Positions 30,401 to 38,277 of a stretch of DNA of 44,863 bases are shown here, in pieces; position 1 is the first letter of the stretch, and the number at the start of each line of letters is the position of its first letter. Under the pieces are notes generated by a model. That model worked only from the letters and a program-made list of their open reading frames with translations, was not told where the DNA came from and searched no databases. The stretch comes from a virus. The translations under genes and the position numbers were made by a program. Location: positions 1 to 44,863 of the IMG/VR virus record IMGVR_UViG_3300033145_000591; one strand, given 5' to 3'.

Positions 30401-30919
30401 TTATTCTGTGATGTCTGCCTGTCTGCGATGTTTCCTTGTTTGCCACTTTAAATCTATTGCAAAGTCTGCCGTGTATGATGGGTCATCATTATAAACACCA
30501 ATGTATATATTGTTCGTTTGAGTAACATCGTCGTTTGTGAACCAGATTGTATCGTCATCTCTCATACTTGTTACAGAACTATCATAGTCCCATATCTTTA
30601 CAGTTTCATTCTCAACACAAGTGGTTGTCTGGTCATGCCACCAGCCAGCGGAAACAAAGGTGGTTGCATTATCAACGGCAGTGCTATACCATATATCAAA
30701 GATATACACCTGCCAATCATCACTTGTCTCGGTATCTATTTCAAGCCCAACAATAACACCTGCCTTTGCCCCCATATCTACATCTATAAGTTTTGATGAA
30801 GGGGCATCCGTCCCAACATCAACAATAGTAATAGACCTCTCGTATATGGTCGCATCGTCACCATAACAAGGGATTGCAAAGATTAAAATCAGGGCTAATA
30901 CATAAAGCAACTTTTTCAT
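30401..30919 (-). CDS. Secreted beta-rich protein with signal peptide (172 aa)
   Basis: A signal peptide MKKLLYVLALILIFAIPCYG with a short mature beta-rich part (SSKLIDVDMGAKAGVIVGLE, FVSAGWWHDQTTTCVENETV). AGGAGGAAGAA precedes the ATG. The mature protein has no catalytic motif; the beta-sandwich-like composition suggests a binding or surface role. The fourth base of the cleavage region is Cys, but no proper lipobox is visible. Confidence 0.7.
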   Translation of the reverse strand: MKKLLYVLALILIFAIPCYGDDATIYERSITIVDVGTDAPSSKLIDVDMGAKAGVIVGLEIDTETSDDWQVYIFDIWYSTAVDNATTFVSAGWWHDQTTTCVENETVKIWDYDSSVTSMRDDDTIWFTNDDVTQTNNIYIGVYNDDPSYTADFAIDLKWQTRKHRRQADITE

Positions 30920-30928
30920 TTCTTCCTC

Positions 30929-31537
30929 CTAATATAAGTTTAGTATTTGTTCGTAATGATTCTCTTTCTGCGACTCATAAGCCCCAATGTCAGGCTTTGT
31001 TCCCTTTATCCTGTTCCCATCTTTATCATAGTTAAAATCCCATATCCTCGTTCCAGTGTTCCTACATGGTGACGATGATAGTGTGTGAAAATCCCCATTA
31101 CTTGCATCAAGAAAGAGGGGGTCTGAACTCCAAAATGTACTTGTCTCCGTTACCGTTCCTCCTTTAGCTTCTGCTTGAGCTTCGCTGCTACTGAAAAGAC
31201 TGTTATTTATTGTAACAGTAACCCCATTTGCTATATCAAGCACATTATTTGTTTCATCAAAACCAATGCAATTATTTAAGGTTACTGAAGCATATATATC
31301 AAAACCCCCATCATATAACGTGATATTATTTATTGTCCACCCACTATGACTTACTGATATATTTTCCCCATCTATAATTTTGAAGCTATATACTCCTCCT
31401 CCACTTCCCAAAGTAACATAATATACACCTGCCTGATCCCAATCACTTACATCCCACTTCTGGATGTCCCATTGAGCATATATAGAACCTATAAAGATTG
31501 TAAGTAGCAGTACAAGTAGTATTAATAATCGTTTCAT
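30929..31537 (-). CDS. Secreted beta-helix protein fragment with signal peptide (202 aa)
   Basis: Signal peptide MKRLLILLVLLLTIFIGSIYA. The C-terminus (DPLFLDASNGDFHTLSSSPC then KGTKPDIGAYE) matches the end of secreted right-handed beta-helix proteins of many bacteria, which often finish with DxDGNxR...PDIGAYE. Only two or three coils of helix are present, so it is a short member. In bacteria these proteins are secreted polysaccharide-binding or -degrading adhesins. The gene overlaps the upstream one by 4 bases. Confidence 0.7.
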   Translation of the reverse strand: MKRLLILLVLLLTIFIGSIYAQWDIQKWDVSDWDQAGVYYVTLGSGGGVYSFKIIDGENISVSHSGWTINNITLYDGGFDIYASVTLNNCIGFDETNNVLDIANGVTVTINNSLFSSSEAQAEAKGGTVTETSTFWSSDPLFLDASNGDFHTLSSSPCRNTGTRIWDFNYDKDGNRIKGTKPDIGAYESQKENHYEQILNLY

Positions 31538-32529
31538 TGAATTGTTACCCCACCAGGAATACTTAATCCTTTACCCAAAGAGGAAACATCAGGGATGGAT
31601 GTTGTCGATGTTGATGTTGATGAACTCGAAGTTGAGGATGATGTCGTTCCCTCAAAAGTCCCAATATAACTGTTACTAATTACAATGTTATCTGTATAAA
31701 CTATCCTATCGGATGGCATCCCTGGTGCAGCTCCAGCGGAATAAGCAAGAATCCATGCATAGTTAACAACCGCACTCTCTCCGCCAGGATAACCCAAGCC
31801 GGTATAGTCCATTAGGAGAGTACCATCAAACCAATATTTAAGACTCCCCGTAGAAGGTTGCAGGGCAAATTCATAGCAGTGCCATTCTCCAACTTGGTCA
31901 ATGGGATATACCTCGGTTCCTTCATTACAAATAGTGTACCATTCTTCAGGATTATACCAATGGAAACCGAAATGAGATTTACCATCAATACGATACTGCG
32001 TATCATAATAACCGTGGATTTGAAATGATACGGAAACAGTCCCACCATCATAGGACCCCTTTAAGGTTGGCCCTTTACACTGACCGCTGCCTGCCGCTGG
32101 ATTCATATGGTCAATATGGTTATACCACATATACCACCTGAGATGAGTCCACTCTGATGCACTTTGGTCAGAAAAATTAAACCGAGGATAGCCACAATCC
32201 ACTTCATCTTCTTCAATCATAAGCCTGAGAGAATAATCGCCATTGTATTTTCCCCGAGTGGAAATTCCCTCACAATCCGCATCTGGGTCAATCTCTGTTT
32301 GCGTTGGGTTACATTTGTTGCGCAATTCACCAGGTGGAGGTGAACATTCTCTGCATAATGAATCTCTATCCCCCCAATCATCAAGTAAAAAATTAGACTC
32401 AAAATCATCACAAGCAATGGCAGCAGCTTTTACTTCTGCTGACTCACTATCACAGTCTACCCCTGCATGAGAGTTAGTTGCAAACAACAATATTATTATT
32501 AAATAAAATTTAGTATGCGCCAACTTCAC
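31534..32529 (-). CDS. Secreted jelly-roll (concanavalin/polysaccharide-lyase-like) protein (331 aa)
   Basis: Signal peptide MKLAHTKFYLIIILLFATNSHA. The mature part has CDDFESNFLLDDWGDRDSLC, SEWTHLRWYMWYNHIDHM, then GEWHCYEFALQP and KYWFDGTLL, the pattern of secreted glucanase/lyase-type jelly-roll domains with many Cys (probable disulfides). A Ser/Thr-only tract (about TTSSSTSSSSTSTSTTS) near residues 300-316 is a linker that could be O-glycosylated. Function may be polysaccharide binding or cleavage outside the cell. Confidence 0.7.
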   Translation of the reverse strand: MKLAHTKFYLIIILLFATNSHAGVDCDSESAEVKAAAIACDDFESNFLLDDWGDRDSLCRECSPPPGELRNKCNPTQTEIDPDADCEGISTRGKYNGDYSLRLMIEEDEVDCGYPRFNFSDQSASEWTHLRWYMWYNHIDHMNPAAGSGQCKGPTLKGSYDGGTVSVSFQIHGYYDTQYRIDGKSHFGFHWYNPEEWYTICNEGTEVYPIDQVGEWHCYEFALQPSTGSLKYWFDGTLLMDYTGLGYPGGESAVVNYAWILAYSAGAAPGMPSDRIVYTDNIVISNSYIGTFEGTTSSSTSSSSTSTSTTSIPDVSSLGKGLSIPGGVTIQ

Positions 32530-33283
32530 TTGTTTTTACCCCCAAAACATCATATTGCATAGTTGCTTCATAACTATCAGCATTACCAACTCTTATGCTA
32601 TCAACTAGGCTACTTGTTACTGTAGCCAATGTTTCCCAACCAGATCCAGGATATACTTGTGTTCCTGCTTGATTATAAACCTTAAATCCTATTTCTGTGT
32701 CGTTGTCATATTTCAATTCTACCTGATACCATGTATTTTGCGTTACCGTATAAGACCCAAAATTTTCAGAACTATCGCCATCCCATCCTCTACCCTGTAT
32801 ATTTATAGTTCCAGAATTATCTATCAACCTTACCTGTGCCAAAGAAACAGATGATCTGAATGTTAGAAATGGTATATTCTGCCCATCAGACAGAGTTTCA
32901 GCTGTCCACCTAAAGCATATTCTTGCATACATATCACCTTCATCATAATCACCGCCACCATCATCATCTAATACATAATCAGCACCTCCACCAGTAGACT
33001 GCAAAACATAAGAACCCTCAATAGTTGCTACCGATTCAGCCGTTAAGCCATCTCCAACTGCTGAATCAAAATCATCAGCCCCACAACCAGTTGTAGTTCC
33101 TTCTTCCCAACCACATTCAAACAAACAAGTACCACTGCATATTTCTTTTGTAGATGTTGTGGTTGTAGTTGCTCCACCACTCGTATTCCCCTCACCAGGC
33201 GAACCCGTTCTGCCTATAAGAGTAGCCATACAATAGGAGAACCCAAGAAATAAACAAAGTAGAAAGACTATTAACTGTTTCAT
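32510..33283 (-). CDS. Secreted LamG/ConA-like protein with signal peptide (257 aa)
   Basis: Signal peptide MKQLIVFLLCLFLGFSYCMA. The mature part starts with a Gly/Thr-rich linker (GGATTTTTSTK), then CSGTCLFECGWEEG and a concanavalin-like beta-sandwich (ARICFRWTAETLSDGQNIPF, NTWYQVELKYDND, IRVGNADSYEATMQYD). It is related in style to the gene downstream. Likely a carbohydrate-binding or adhesion module outside the cytoplasm. Confidence 0.7.
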   Translation of the reverse strand: MKQLIVFLLCLFLGFSYCMATLIGRTGSPGEGNTSGGATTTTTSTKEICSGTCLFECGWEEGTTTGCGADDFDSAVGDGLTAESVATIEGSYVLQSTGGGADYVLDDDGGGDYDEGDMYARICFRWTAETLSDGQNIPFLTFRSSVSLAQVRLIDNSGTINIQGRGWDGDSSENFGSYTVTQNTWYQVELKYDNDTEIGFKVYNQAGTQVYPGSGWETLATVTSSLVDSIRVGNADSYEATMQYDVLGVKTSEVGAY

Positions 33284-33292
33284 TAAACCTCC

Positions 33293-34432
33293 TTAAAACG
33301 TCACAAAAAATCCTTTATGACCAATTACATACCAATCGTTAGCAGCTCCATATATGAAGGTTACTAAATTACCCTTTGCCCCTTCAAGTTCTCCCGATGT
33401 TCCAGTAGAACCTCCACTATCTATTTCTATTTCATCAGCACCATCAGCAGCAATAACTATAGTTCCAGCATCAGCAGTATCCATGATAGTAACGTAGGCT
33501 CCTTCAAAAACAGGCGGTAGAGTTATGGTGTAACTTGTTGCCCCACCTGCATATATAACTCCACCCTTACACTCGGCAACACTTAATGTTTGAGTTGTGG
33601 AATAGGCCACTGTCTTTACTGTGGCCAATAAATGCATGCCGGAAGAGCCAATTGTTATATCATCATCTGCATCTATATCTATAACAGTTGTAAGGGTTCC
33701 GGCTATTTTAACTTGAACATTTAAATTCATATCTTCATCTGTGCTAGGTGTACTGGTTAAATTCCCCAATATTTTTGCATGAGGCTCATTGGTATCGGCA
33801 CCATCTGCATCAGTAAGTGTTATTTGCGGATTCGTATTAGGATTGGCGGTCACAGAATCACAAATTAATGCTGTAAATGTACCTGTTGCCGGTGTAGTAT
33901 CTCCAATTGCCTCTCCTTCAATAATAATATCTTCACTTGTAGCTGTTTCTATTTCTTCAATAGTATCCCACTCTGCATCTGCAGTAACACCACTATCTAT
34001 ATCTCCCGTATGAACACAACCAGAACAATTCACATCTTCTACCGTGCACCCATCTTCCGTGCCGTCACACTTAAAATCACCAAAATCTTCATTTGCTAAC
34101 ATTTCATCTTCTACTTTTCCATAGGCTGTACCACCGGTACCAGTGCCAGTAAGAACCGTATCATCAGTTGGGGTGCTTGCTCCAGTACCAACCTTAGCTG
34201 CTATGGCATTAAGTATTCGCGATTGCCTATCGTGACTGTGAGCTGTTGCTATAGTAGAGGGATCAACGTCTAGCCCAGTAGTAGCAGCACTTGGCATTGT
34301 TGCTGGGTATGGCGATTCACTTCCAACCTCCCACGCTGCATATATGTTGCTGAGAATAAATGGTATTCCTACCAACATTAGCAATACAACAATTACCGGA
34401 AACCATTTCATGTATAGTTTTTCTACTTTCAT
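33293..34432 (-). CDS. Secreted fibre-like protein with signal anchor (379 aa)
   Basis: N-terminus MKVEKLYMKWFPVIVVLLML continues hydrophobic to SNIYA, a signal peptide or anchor. The body is Thr/Asp/Gly-rich and beta-prone, with AKVGTGASTPTDDTVLTGTG, phrases common in metagenomic phage tail-fibre proteins, and ends with a strand block like fibre tips (GNLVTFIYGAANDWYVIGHK). It is therefore the best candidate for the actual fibre or tail spike, yet it has an export signal. Confidence 0.65.
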   Translation of the reverse strand: MKVEKLYMKWFPVIVVLLMLVGIPFILSNIYAAWEVGSESPYPATMPSAATTGLDVDPSTIATAHSHDRQSRILNAIAAKVGTGASTPTDDTVLTGTGTGGTAYGKVEDEMLANEDFGDFKCDGTEDGCTVEDVNCSGCVHTGDIDSGVTADAEWDTIEEIETATSEDIIIEGEAIGDTTPATGTFTALICDSVTANPNTNPQITLTDADGADTNEPHAKILGNLTSTPSTDEDMNLNVQVKIAGTLTTVIDIDADDDITIGSSGMHLLATVKTVAYSTTQTLSVAECKGGVIYAGGATSYTITLPPVFEGAYVTIMDTADAGTIVIAADGADEIEIDSGGSTGTSGELEGAKGNLVTFIYGAANDWYVIGHKGFFVTF

Positions 34433-34444
34433 TTTAAAACCTCC

Positions 34445-34537
34445 TCAGTAAGTAGCGGCAAATCCATTCCCTGCCCAGAAAAGGAACACCAAAAACAATA
34501 AACAAAAAACCCATGCAATCCATTCTTTCCAATCCAT
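34445..34537 (-). CDS. Micro-protein with one hydrophobic segment (30 aa)
   Basis: MDWKEWIAWVFCLLFLVFLF followed by WAGNGFAATY. GGGGAG stands ten bases upstream of the ATG. It fits between two secreted-protein genes. It may be a membrane peptide or signal-only remnant. Low certainty. Confidence 0.4.
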   Translation of the reverse strand: MDWKEWIAWVFCLLFLVFLFWAGNGFAATY

Positions 34538-34564
34538 AAGTTATTTACTCCCCATATTCAATCC

Positions 34565-34915
34565 TCATTCTTCCACTATCTGCAACCCACCTACAGCGGC
34601 AGGAGCCGAAGAATCCTGTGAAAAAAAAACTTCACCACTAAAATCGCTCTCATTCCCTGAATCATCATAGGCTGTTACAGCAATGTAACTATCGTTAAGA
34701 GAATCACTAAGAGAACATTCAGGATAAATCCCACAATCCAAACGTCTTGAGTCGGTAAATTCCTCACTGTCTGCCCTCCAATATAAATGATATCCCGCTA
34801 AGTCACTTTCTGTATTTGCATCCCAAATTGCTTTCCATGATTTAGTTCCTGGCAAGGCAAATACCATTGAGGAAAACAGTAGGATGGTTGCTACAATAAG
34901 TATTAGTCTTTTCAC
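34565..34915 (-). CDS. Secreted fibronectin type III-like protein (116 aa)
   Basis: I chose GTG 34915 because AAGGAG lies six bases upstream (TTG 34921 has none). Signal peptide MKRLILIVATILLFSSMVFA, then one fibronectin-III-type domain: WDANTESDLAGYHLYWRA and YIAVTAYDDSGNESDFSGEV. Such domains occur in secreted bacterial surface proteins. It lies at the head of the secreted cluster in transcription order. Confidence 0.75.
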   Translation of the reverse strand: MKRLILIVATILLFSSMVFALPGTKSWKAIWDANTESDLAGYHLYWRADSEEFTDSRRLDCGIYPECSLSDSLNDSYIAVTAYDDSGNESDFSGEVFFSQDSSAPAAVGGLQIVEE

Positions 34916-35127
34916 GCCCAACTCCTTTCGATAAAATCATTCATTTCATCTGCCATGCCTCTGTATACATCTATCTCAAATTCTGTTCCTTCACTTACTA
35001 AAGACAATGCATTTAGAATTATCATTGCCTTTGGTCTGTCAAGCACCAGATACCTTACACCATTCTCCAACGGTCTAATATCAATCCTTGTCGCATCTTC
35101 TGCTGTTATCAGAATGTGTTTAGTCAA
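34912..35127 (-). CDS. Small hypothetical protein (71 aa)
   Basis: Start probably TTG 35127, overlapping the previous stop by 8 bases with GGGATGG before it; an upstream in-frame start at 35172 has no better site. MLTKHILITAEDATRIDIRP continues to FEIDVYRGMADEMNDFIERS. It looks like a small alpha/beta protein. Unknown family. Confidence 0.5.
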   Translation of the reverse strand: MTKHILITAEDATRIDIRPLENGVRYLVLDRPKAMIILNALSLVSEGTEFEIDVYRGMADEMNDFIERSWA

Positions 35128-35299
35128 TATCCCATCCCATCTTCTCTGCAACTTTCTTAAATACCGCTTCAACTATCACAAGAATTTCATCCCAGCTTAC
35201 CTCACCATCATCTTCTTTAGCATCTCCCACCATCTTGAACGCCATTATCGCACATGGTATTAAAGAAATTATCAGTTTAATTAGATTTAATTTTCCCAT
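35120..35299 (-). CDS. Small helical protein (59 aa)
   Basis: GGAGGATTT precedes the ATG. N-terminal hydrophobic helix (MGKLNLIKLIISLIPCAIMA), then an acidic linker and an amphipathic helix (EILVIVEAVFKKVAEKMG). A single membrane helix at the N-terminus could make it a spanin-, holin- or anti-holin-like protein, but there is no certain match. Confidence 0.5.
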   Translation of the reverse strand: MGKLNLIKLIISLIPCAIMAFKMVGDAKEDDGEVSWDEILVIVEAVFKKVAEKMGWDID

Positions 35300-35387
35300 A
35301 AATCCTCCTTATAAAATTGTAAATTTGTTTAATTGTTTCCCATCTTATCATTATTGATTTCTTTGGCCATTGCCATGAATGTCTCAT
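35277..35387 (-). CDS. Possible micro-protein (36 aa)
   Basis: ATG overlaps the stop of the upstream gene (ATGA). The peptide starts MRHSWQWPKKSIMIRWE and is very basic. It overlaps the next gene by 23 bases. Only the start-stop coupling supports it. Confidence 0.25.
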   Translation of the reverse strand: MRHSWQWPKKSIMIRWETIKQIYNFIRRIYGKIKSN

Positions 35388-35827
35388 CCAATGCAAAGTG
35401 CTATGCAATTTGCTGTTCCCGTAGGTAGCCCCGTTTTTGTCCAAGTCAATGTAAACCCATCTGCATCGTAAGAAGAAATAGTCGCATAGGTATATTTATC
35501 AGCAGCAATAGAAAGAAAAGTAATACCAGAACTTGATGCATCTGTATCCCCATCATATCCAACATCACTCTCATATGCAGTAGTGCCGTATTGAAACCCC
35601 CACGATGCGGCATCTGATACAGTTTCACAAGCAAAAATAATCACAGTTGTTGGAGTAAACCCAACACCAGTAACAGGGTTAGCTCCAGCAACAGATACAT
35701 TATAGTCCCACGAAACAACCTTCAATAACCCCCCAGAATCCAAGTCTGTTGAATTATCAAGGATGTTACTAATTATTGTTGCAAATGTATCTGTAATAGC
35801 TGGTTTGTCTGGATATGGTAATGTCAT
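35384..35827 (-). CDS. Fibre/decoration paralog 3 (147 aa)
   Basis: ATG 35827 overlaps the stop of the previous gene (ATGA). N-terminus MTLPYPDKPAI, then GVGFTPTTVIIFA and the C-terminal block DADGFTLTWTKTGLPTGTAN. It shares this layout with the two genes upstream at 35824-36273 and 36277-36741, so all three arose by tandem duplication. The GVGF-x-P strand pair and the DGFTLTW...GxPTGTA ending are known from phage receptor-binding and decoration beta-sandwich domains. Sequences have diverged widely, as in receptor-binding parts. Confidence 0.65.
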   Translation of the reverse strand: MTLPYPDKPAITDTFATIISNILDNSTDLDSGGLLKVVSWDYNVSVAGANPVTGVGFTPTTVIIFACETVSDAASWGFQYGTTAYESDVGYDGDTDASSSGITFLSIAADKYTYATISSYDADGFTLTWTKTGLPTGTANCIALCIG

Positions 35828-36273
35828 TTTATAAACACACACAATAAGGTTGCAGTTCCCGTTGGTGCCCCTGTCTTAGCCCATGTAAGCGAAACACCAT
35901 CACTCTCCCATACATTATATGTTGCTTCTTGCCCTTTCCCCGAAGCCTGTAAAAGTTGTATTGCATTGTTACTTCTAGCATAATTATCATCATAATCTTT
36001 ATAAATACTGTAGTCTGTTCCATCTGGGTCAATAAGCCCATGAGAGTAGCTTTTTAAAGTGCTTTCCAACGCCATAATTATGGCTGCTTTTGGCAAAAAC
36101 CCTACGCCTGTAATAGATTCAGCCCCATCAGTTGTCATATTTTTTGTCGTATAAATTACCTTAAATTCTCCTTCAGCAAGATTTTTAAGATAATTCAGAT
36201 TTGCCATCATCCCTGTTAGGCTATATTTTATATCTTCATATATGCTCGGTGTGGTTGGGTATGGTAATGTCAT
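35824..36273 (-). CDS. Fibre/decoration paralog 2 (149 aa)
   Basis: Begins MTLPYPTTPSIYEDIKYSL, has GVGFLPKAAIIMALES and ends DGVSLTWAKTGAPTGTATL. Middle copy of three tandem paralogs. The N-terminal 45 residues are helical and could be an attachment helix; the rest is a beta-sandwich. Its ATG lies 4 bases after the stop of its upstream neighbour. Confidence 0.65.
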   Translation of the reverse strand: MTLPYPTTPSIYEDIKYSLTGMMANLNYLKNLAEGEFKVIYTTKNMTTDGAESITGVGFLPKAAIIMALESTLKSYSHGLIDPDGTDYSIYKDYDDNYARSNNAIQLLQASGKGQEATYNVWESDGVSLTWAKTGAPTGTATLLCVFIK

Positions 36274-36276
36274 ATT

Positions 36277-36741
36277 TTATCCAATAAATAAGAAATACAA
36301 ATCGGCTATATAAATCGATTCAGGCGTTCCGAACTCTGCAACTTCAATAATAATCCCGTCTGCATGAAATGAAGTTATAGTCCCCTCATATCCATTCCCC
36401 GTAGTCTGCTCTATGTAAAAAAAAGCTGCGTTACTAACATAAGGAGTACCAACATATTTCTGATACATACACATTTCTACTAGGTCATCACCAATAACCC
36501 CCCACGATAATGTTCCCCCACTACCAAAGTTTGTATCAGCAATTACAAAAACAGCTTTTGGCAAAAATCCTACACCATTGACATCAATAGTACCTGCCGA
36601 ATTAAATGATGCACTCTTTACGGAAAACTTAAACGGGTTAGTAATAGTGCCATCCAAATATTCAAGGTTCTGCTCAATTCTGTCAATACTATCACCAACA
36701 TTCTCATCTATGTTAGGAGAAGAAGGAAACGGTAATGCCAT
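36277..36741 (-). CDS. Fibre/decoration paralog 1 (154 aa)
   Basis: Begins MALPFPSSPNIDENVGDSI with helical N-terminus, GVGFLPKAVFVIADT, and a C-terminal block (FHADGIIIEVAEFGTPES). First of three paralogs in transcription order, directly after the adaptor gene (1-base overlap). The most divergent end region suggests different targets. Confidence 0.65.
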   Translation of the reverse strand: MALPFPSSPNIDENVGDSIDRIEQNLEYLDGTITNPFKFSVKSASFNSAGTIDVNGVGFLPKAVFVIADTNFGSGGTLSWGVIGDDLVEMCMYQKYVGTPYVSNAAFFYIEQTTGNGYEGTITSFHADGIIIEVAEFGTPESIYIADLYFLFIG

Positions 36742-37436
36742 CAGTAAATATTCCTCCTTCCTTTATGTAACGAGGTATGCCTGTCAGAATAGGATTTCAT
36801 CCTTAAATCCCTGCCCCTGAATTTCTGCATCCTGTCCTTGTTCTTAGCAGCCATATAATACTCAACCACCTGCTCTTTATACCCCTCAACCATAGGCTTA
36901 TCCCTTAGATAGCGAGCACCTTTCAAACAAGCTGTTGCAATGATTAAAGACGGGACTTGAGTATCGATTTCTTCCTCATCTGCAGCAGCCGTTAAATCAA
37001 CAGGATAAGCGTAATAATCAAGGTAGAGTAGTTTGGCACCATCGGGGGTGGGAACGAGCCTGTAGTTAGCACCTTCTTTTACATAGTGCTTCGGGTCACC
37101 AGTACCAGTAAGACTATATATCTCCTGATACGCAAGCTCGTAATATTCATCTGTTGTGAGGGGTGGGAGTGGTTTTTCATCAGCACGGAAGAACAAACTC
37201 TTTTCTTCTATGAAGTCAGAAGGCCATGCATTAACAGCTATACTTGTACCCACGCTTGAACGGGCAGTTAATGTCCATTCAAACCTGTGTATGCCCTGTG
37301 AATCAGTTGCTAAAACAGGAAGCGTACCATCTGCTATCTCTGACCTTGCTTCATTAATCCACGTACCGATATTGACAGATAAGTCTGTTCTTAATAACTC
37401 ATCCTCTACCCGTCCCTGAAGGGTTAGATAATTCAT
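36741..37436 (-). CDS. Head-tail adaptor protein (231 aa)
   Basis: The N-terminal pattern MNYLTLQGRVEDELLRTDL followed by IGTWINEARSEI is the familiar start of podovirus-type adaptor proteins that dock under the portal. It continues with WPSDFIEEKSLFF, DEYYELAYQE and KHYVKEGANYRLVPTPDG, also typical of this group. Its position after capsid and decoration genes and before tail genes fits. It ends in a helical basic C-terminus. Confidence 0.75.
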   Translation of the reverse strand: MNYLTLQGRVEDELLRTDLSVNIGTWINEARSEIADGTLPVLATDSQGIHRFEWTLTARSSVGTSIAVNAWPSDFIEEKSLFFRADEKPLPPLTTDEYYELAYQEIYSLTGTGDPKHYVKEGANYRLVPTPDGAKLLYLDYYAYPVDLTAAADEEEIDTQVPSLIIATACLKGARYLRDKPMVEGYKEQVVEYYMAAKNKDRMQKFRGRDLRMKSYSDRHTSLHKGRRNIY

Positions 37437-37449
37437 TCATTTATCCCCC

Positions 37450-37857
37450 CTATCTTTCTCGGTAACGGACTACGAGGTAGTTCGCATTTGGTTTACACTC
37501 GCCACCTTCATTAAGAAGATAGGCAGTAAGGGTGTCTGTACTCCCAAGCGATGTTGATATTAAGGAAGCTGAGTTAATAAACGTTCCCGCATTATCACTC
37601 ATTTCCAGCGTTCCAGCGGCAAGGCTACCAATAATAGTTGAGGCAGTGGTGTAGAATTGGATTGTAGTTGAGATCGAACTTGACAAACCATCAGAATTAT
37701 TGGCATGAAGAAGCACCTGCTCTACAATAACTGGCCTTGACGGAGTCCACGACATTATCGGCTCGGTTGTAACTGTCGAAGATAACTGTATTGGTGCTAC
37801 AAATTCTCCCCTTTTGCCCTTATAAAATATCGGGCATTGATCACTAAAAGCAGTCAT
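37450..37857 (-). CDS. Capsid-adjacent Ser/Thr-rich protein, paralog B (135 aa)
   Basis: Tandem paralog of the gene at 37870-38277: both have QCPIFxxGxxGE near the N-terminus, MSWTP, LLHxNxSDGLS and FINSASLISTSLGSTDTLTA, and end VVRYRER. Same length. Probably a capsid decoration or head-completion protein. It is rich in Ser/Thr and stands next to the glycosyltransferase-like gene, which makes it a candidate acceptor. Confidence 0.65.
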   Translation of the reverse strand: MTAFSDQCPIFYKGKRGEFVAPIQLSSTVTTEPIMSWTPSRPVIVEQVLLHANNSDGLSSSISTTIQFYTTASTIIGSLAAGTLEMSDNAGTFINSASLISTSLGSTDTLTAYLLNEGGECKPNANYLVVRYRER

Positions 37858-37869
37858 TTAATTCTCCTC

Positions 37870-38277
37870 TTATCTTTCTCGATAGCGAACTACTAGAAAG
37901 TTCCCGTTTGGCTTACAAGCACCAGCCGCCTCAATAATCCATGCGGTAAGTGTATCTGTGCTTCCCAATGACGTTGATATTAGAGAAGCTGAATTAATGT
38001 AAGTCCCTTCTTCTCCCGCAAGTGCTGCCGCTACGTTTGAGATACTTCCTATGCAAGTTGATGCAGTAGTAAAGAATCTAATCGTAGTTGAGATTGCAAC
38101 TGACAAACCATCAGAGGCGTTGGAATGAAGAAGTATCTGTTCAACAATAACTTCTCTTTGTGGTGTCCACGACATCGCTGCGGTAGCAGTGTTGGTACAG
38201 GATAACTGAAAGGGCGCAATATATTCTCCCTTTACGCCCGTCTTAAATATCGGGCATTGCTTGCTAAAATCAGTCAT
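37870..38277 (-). CDS. Capsid-adjacent Ser/Thr-rich protein, paralog A (135 aa)
   Basis: Begins MTDFSKQCPIFKTGVKGEYI and ends FLVVRYRER, a close paralog of the next gene downstream. Lies directly downstream of the Maf-methyltransferase gene with no gap. Beta-rich and soluble. Function inferred from position between capsid and adaptor genes. Confidence 0.65.
   Translation of the reverse strand: MTDFSKQCPIFKTGVKGEYIAPFQLSCTNTATAAMSWTPQREVIVEQILLHSNASDGLSVAISTTIRFFTTASTCIGSISNVAAALAGEEGTYINSASLISTSLGSTDTLTAWIIEAAGACKPNGNFLVVRYRER

Noticed and set aside
35384-36741. Diversity-generating retroelement acting on the tandem paralogs
   Set aside because: No reverse transcriptase gene and no template repeat were found; differences are spread over the whole genes.
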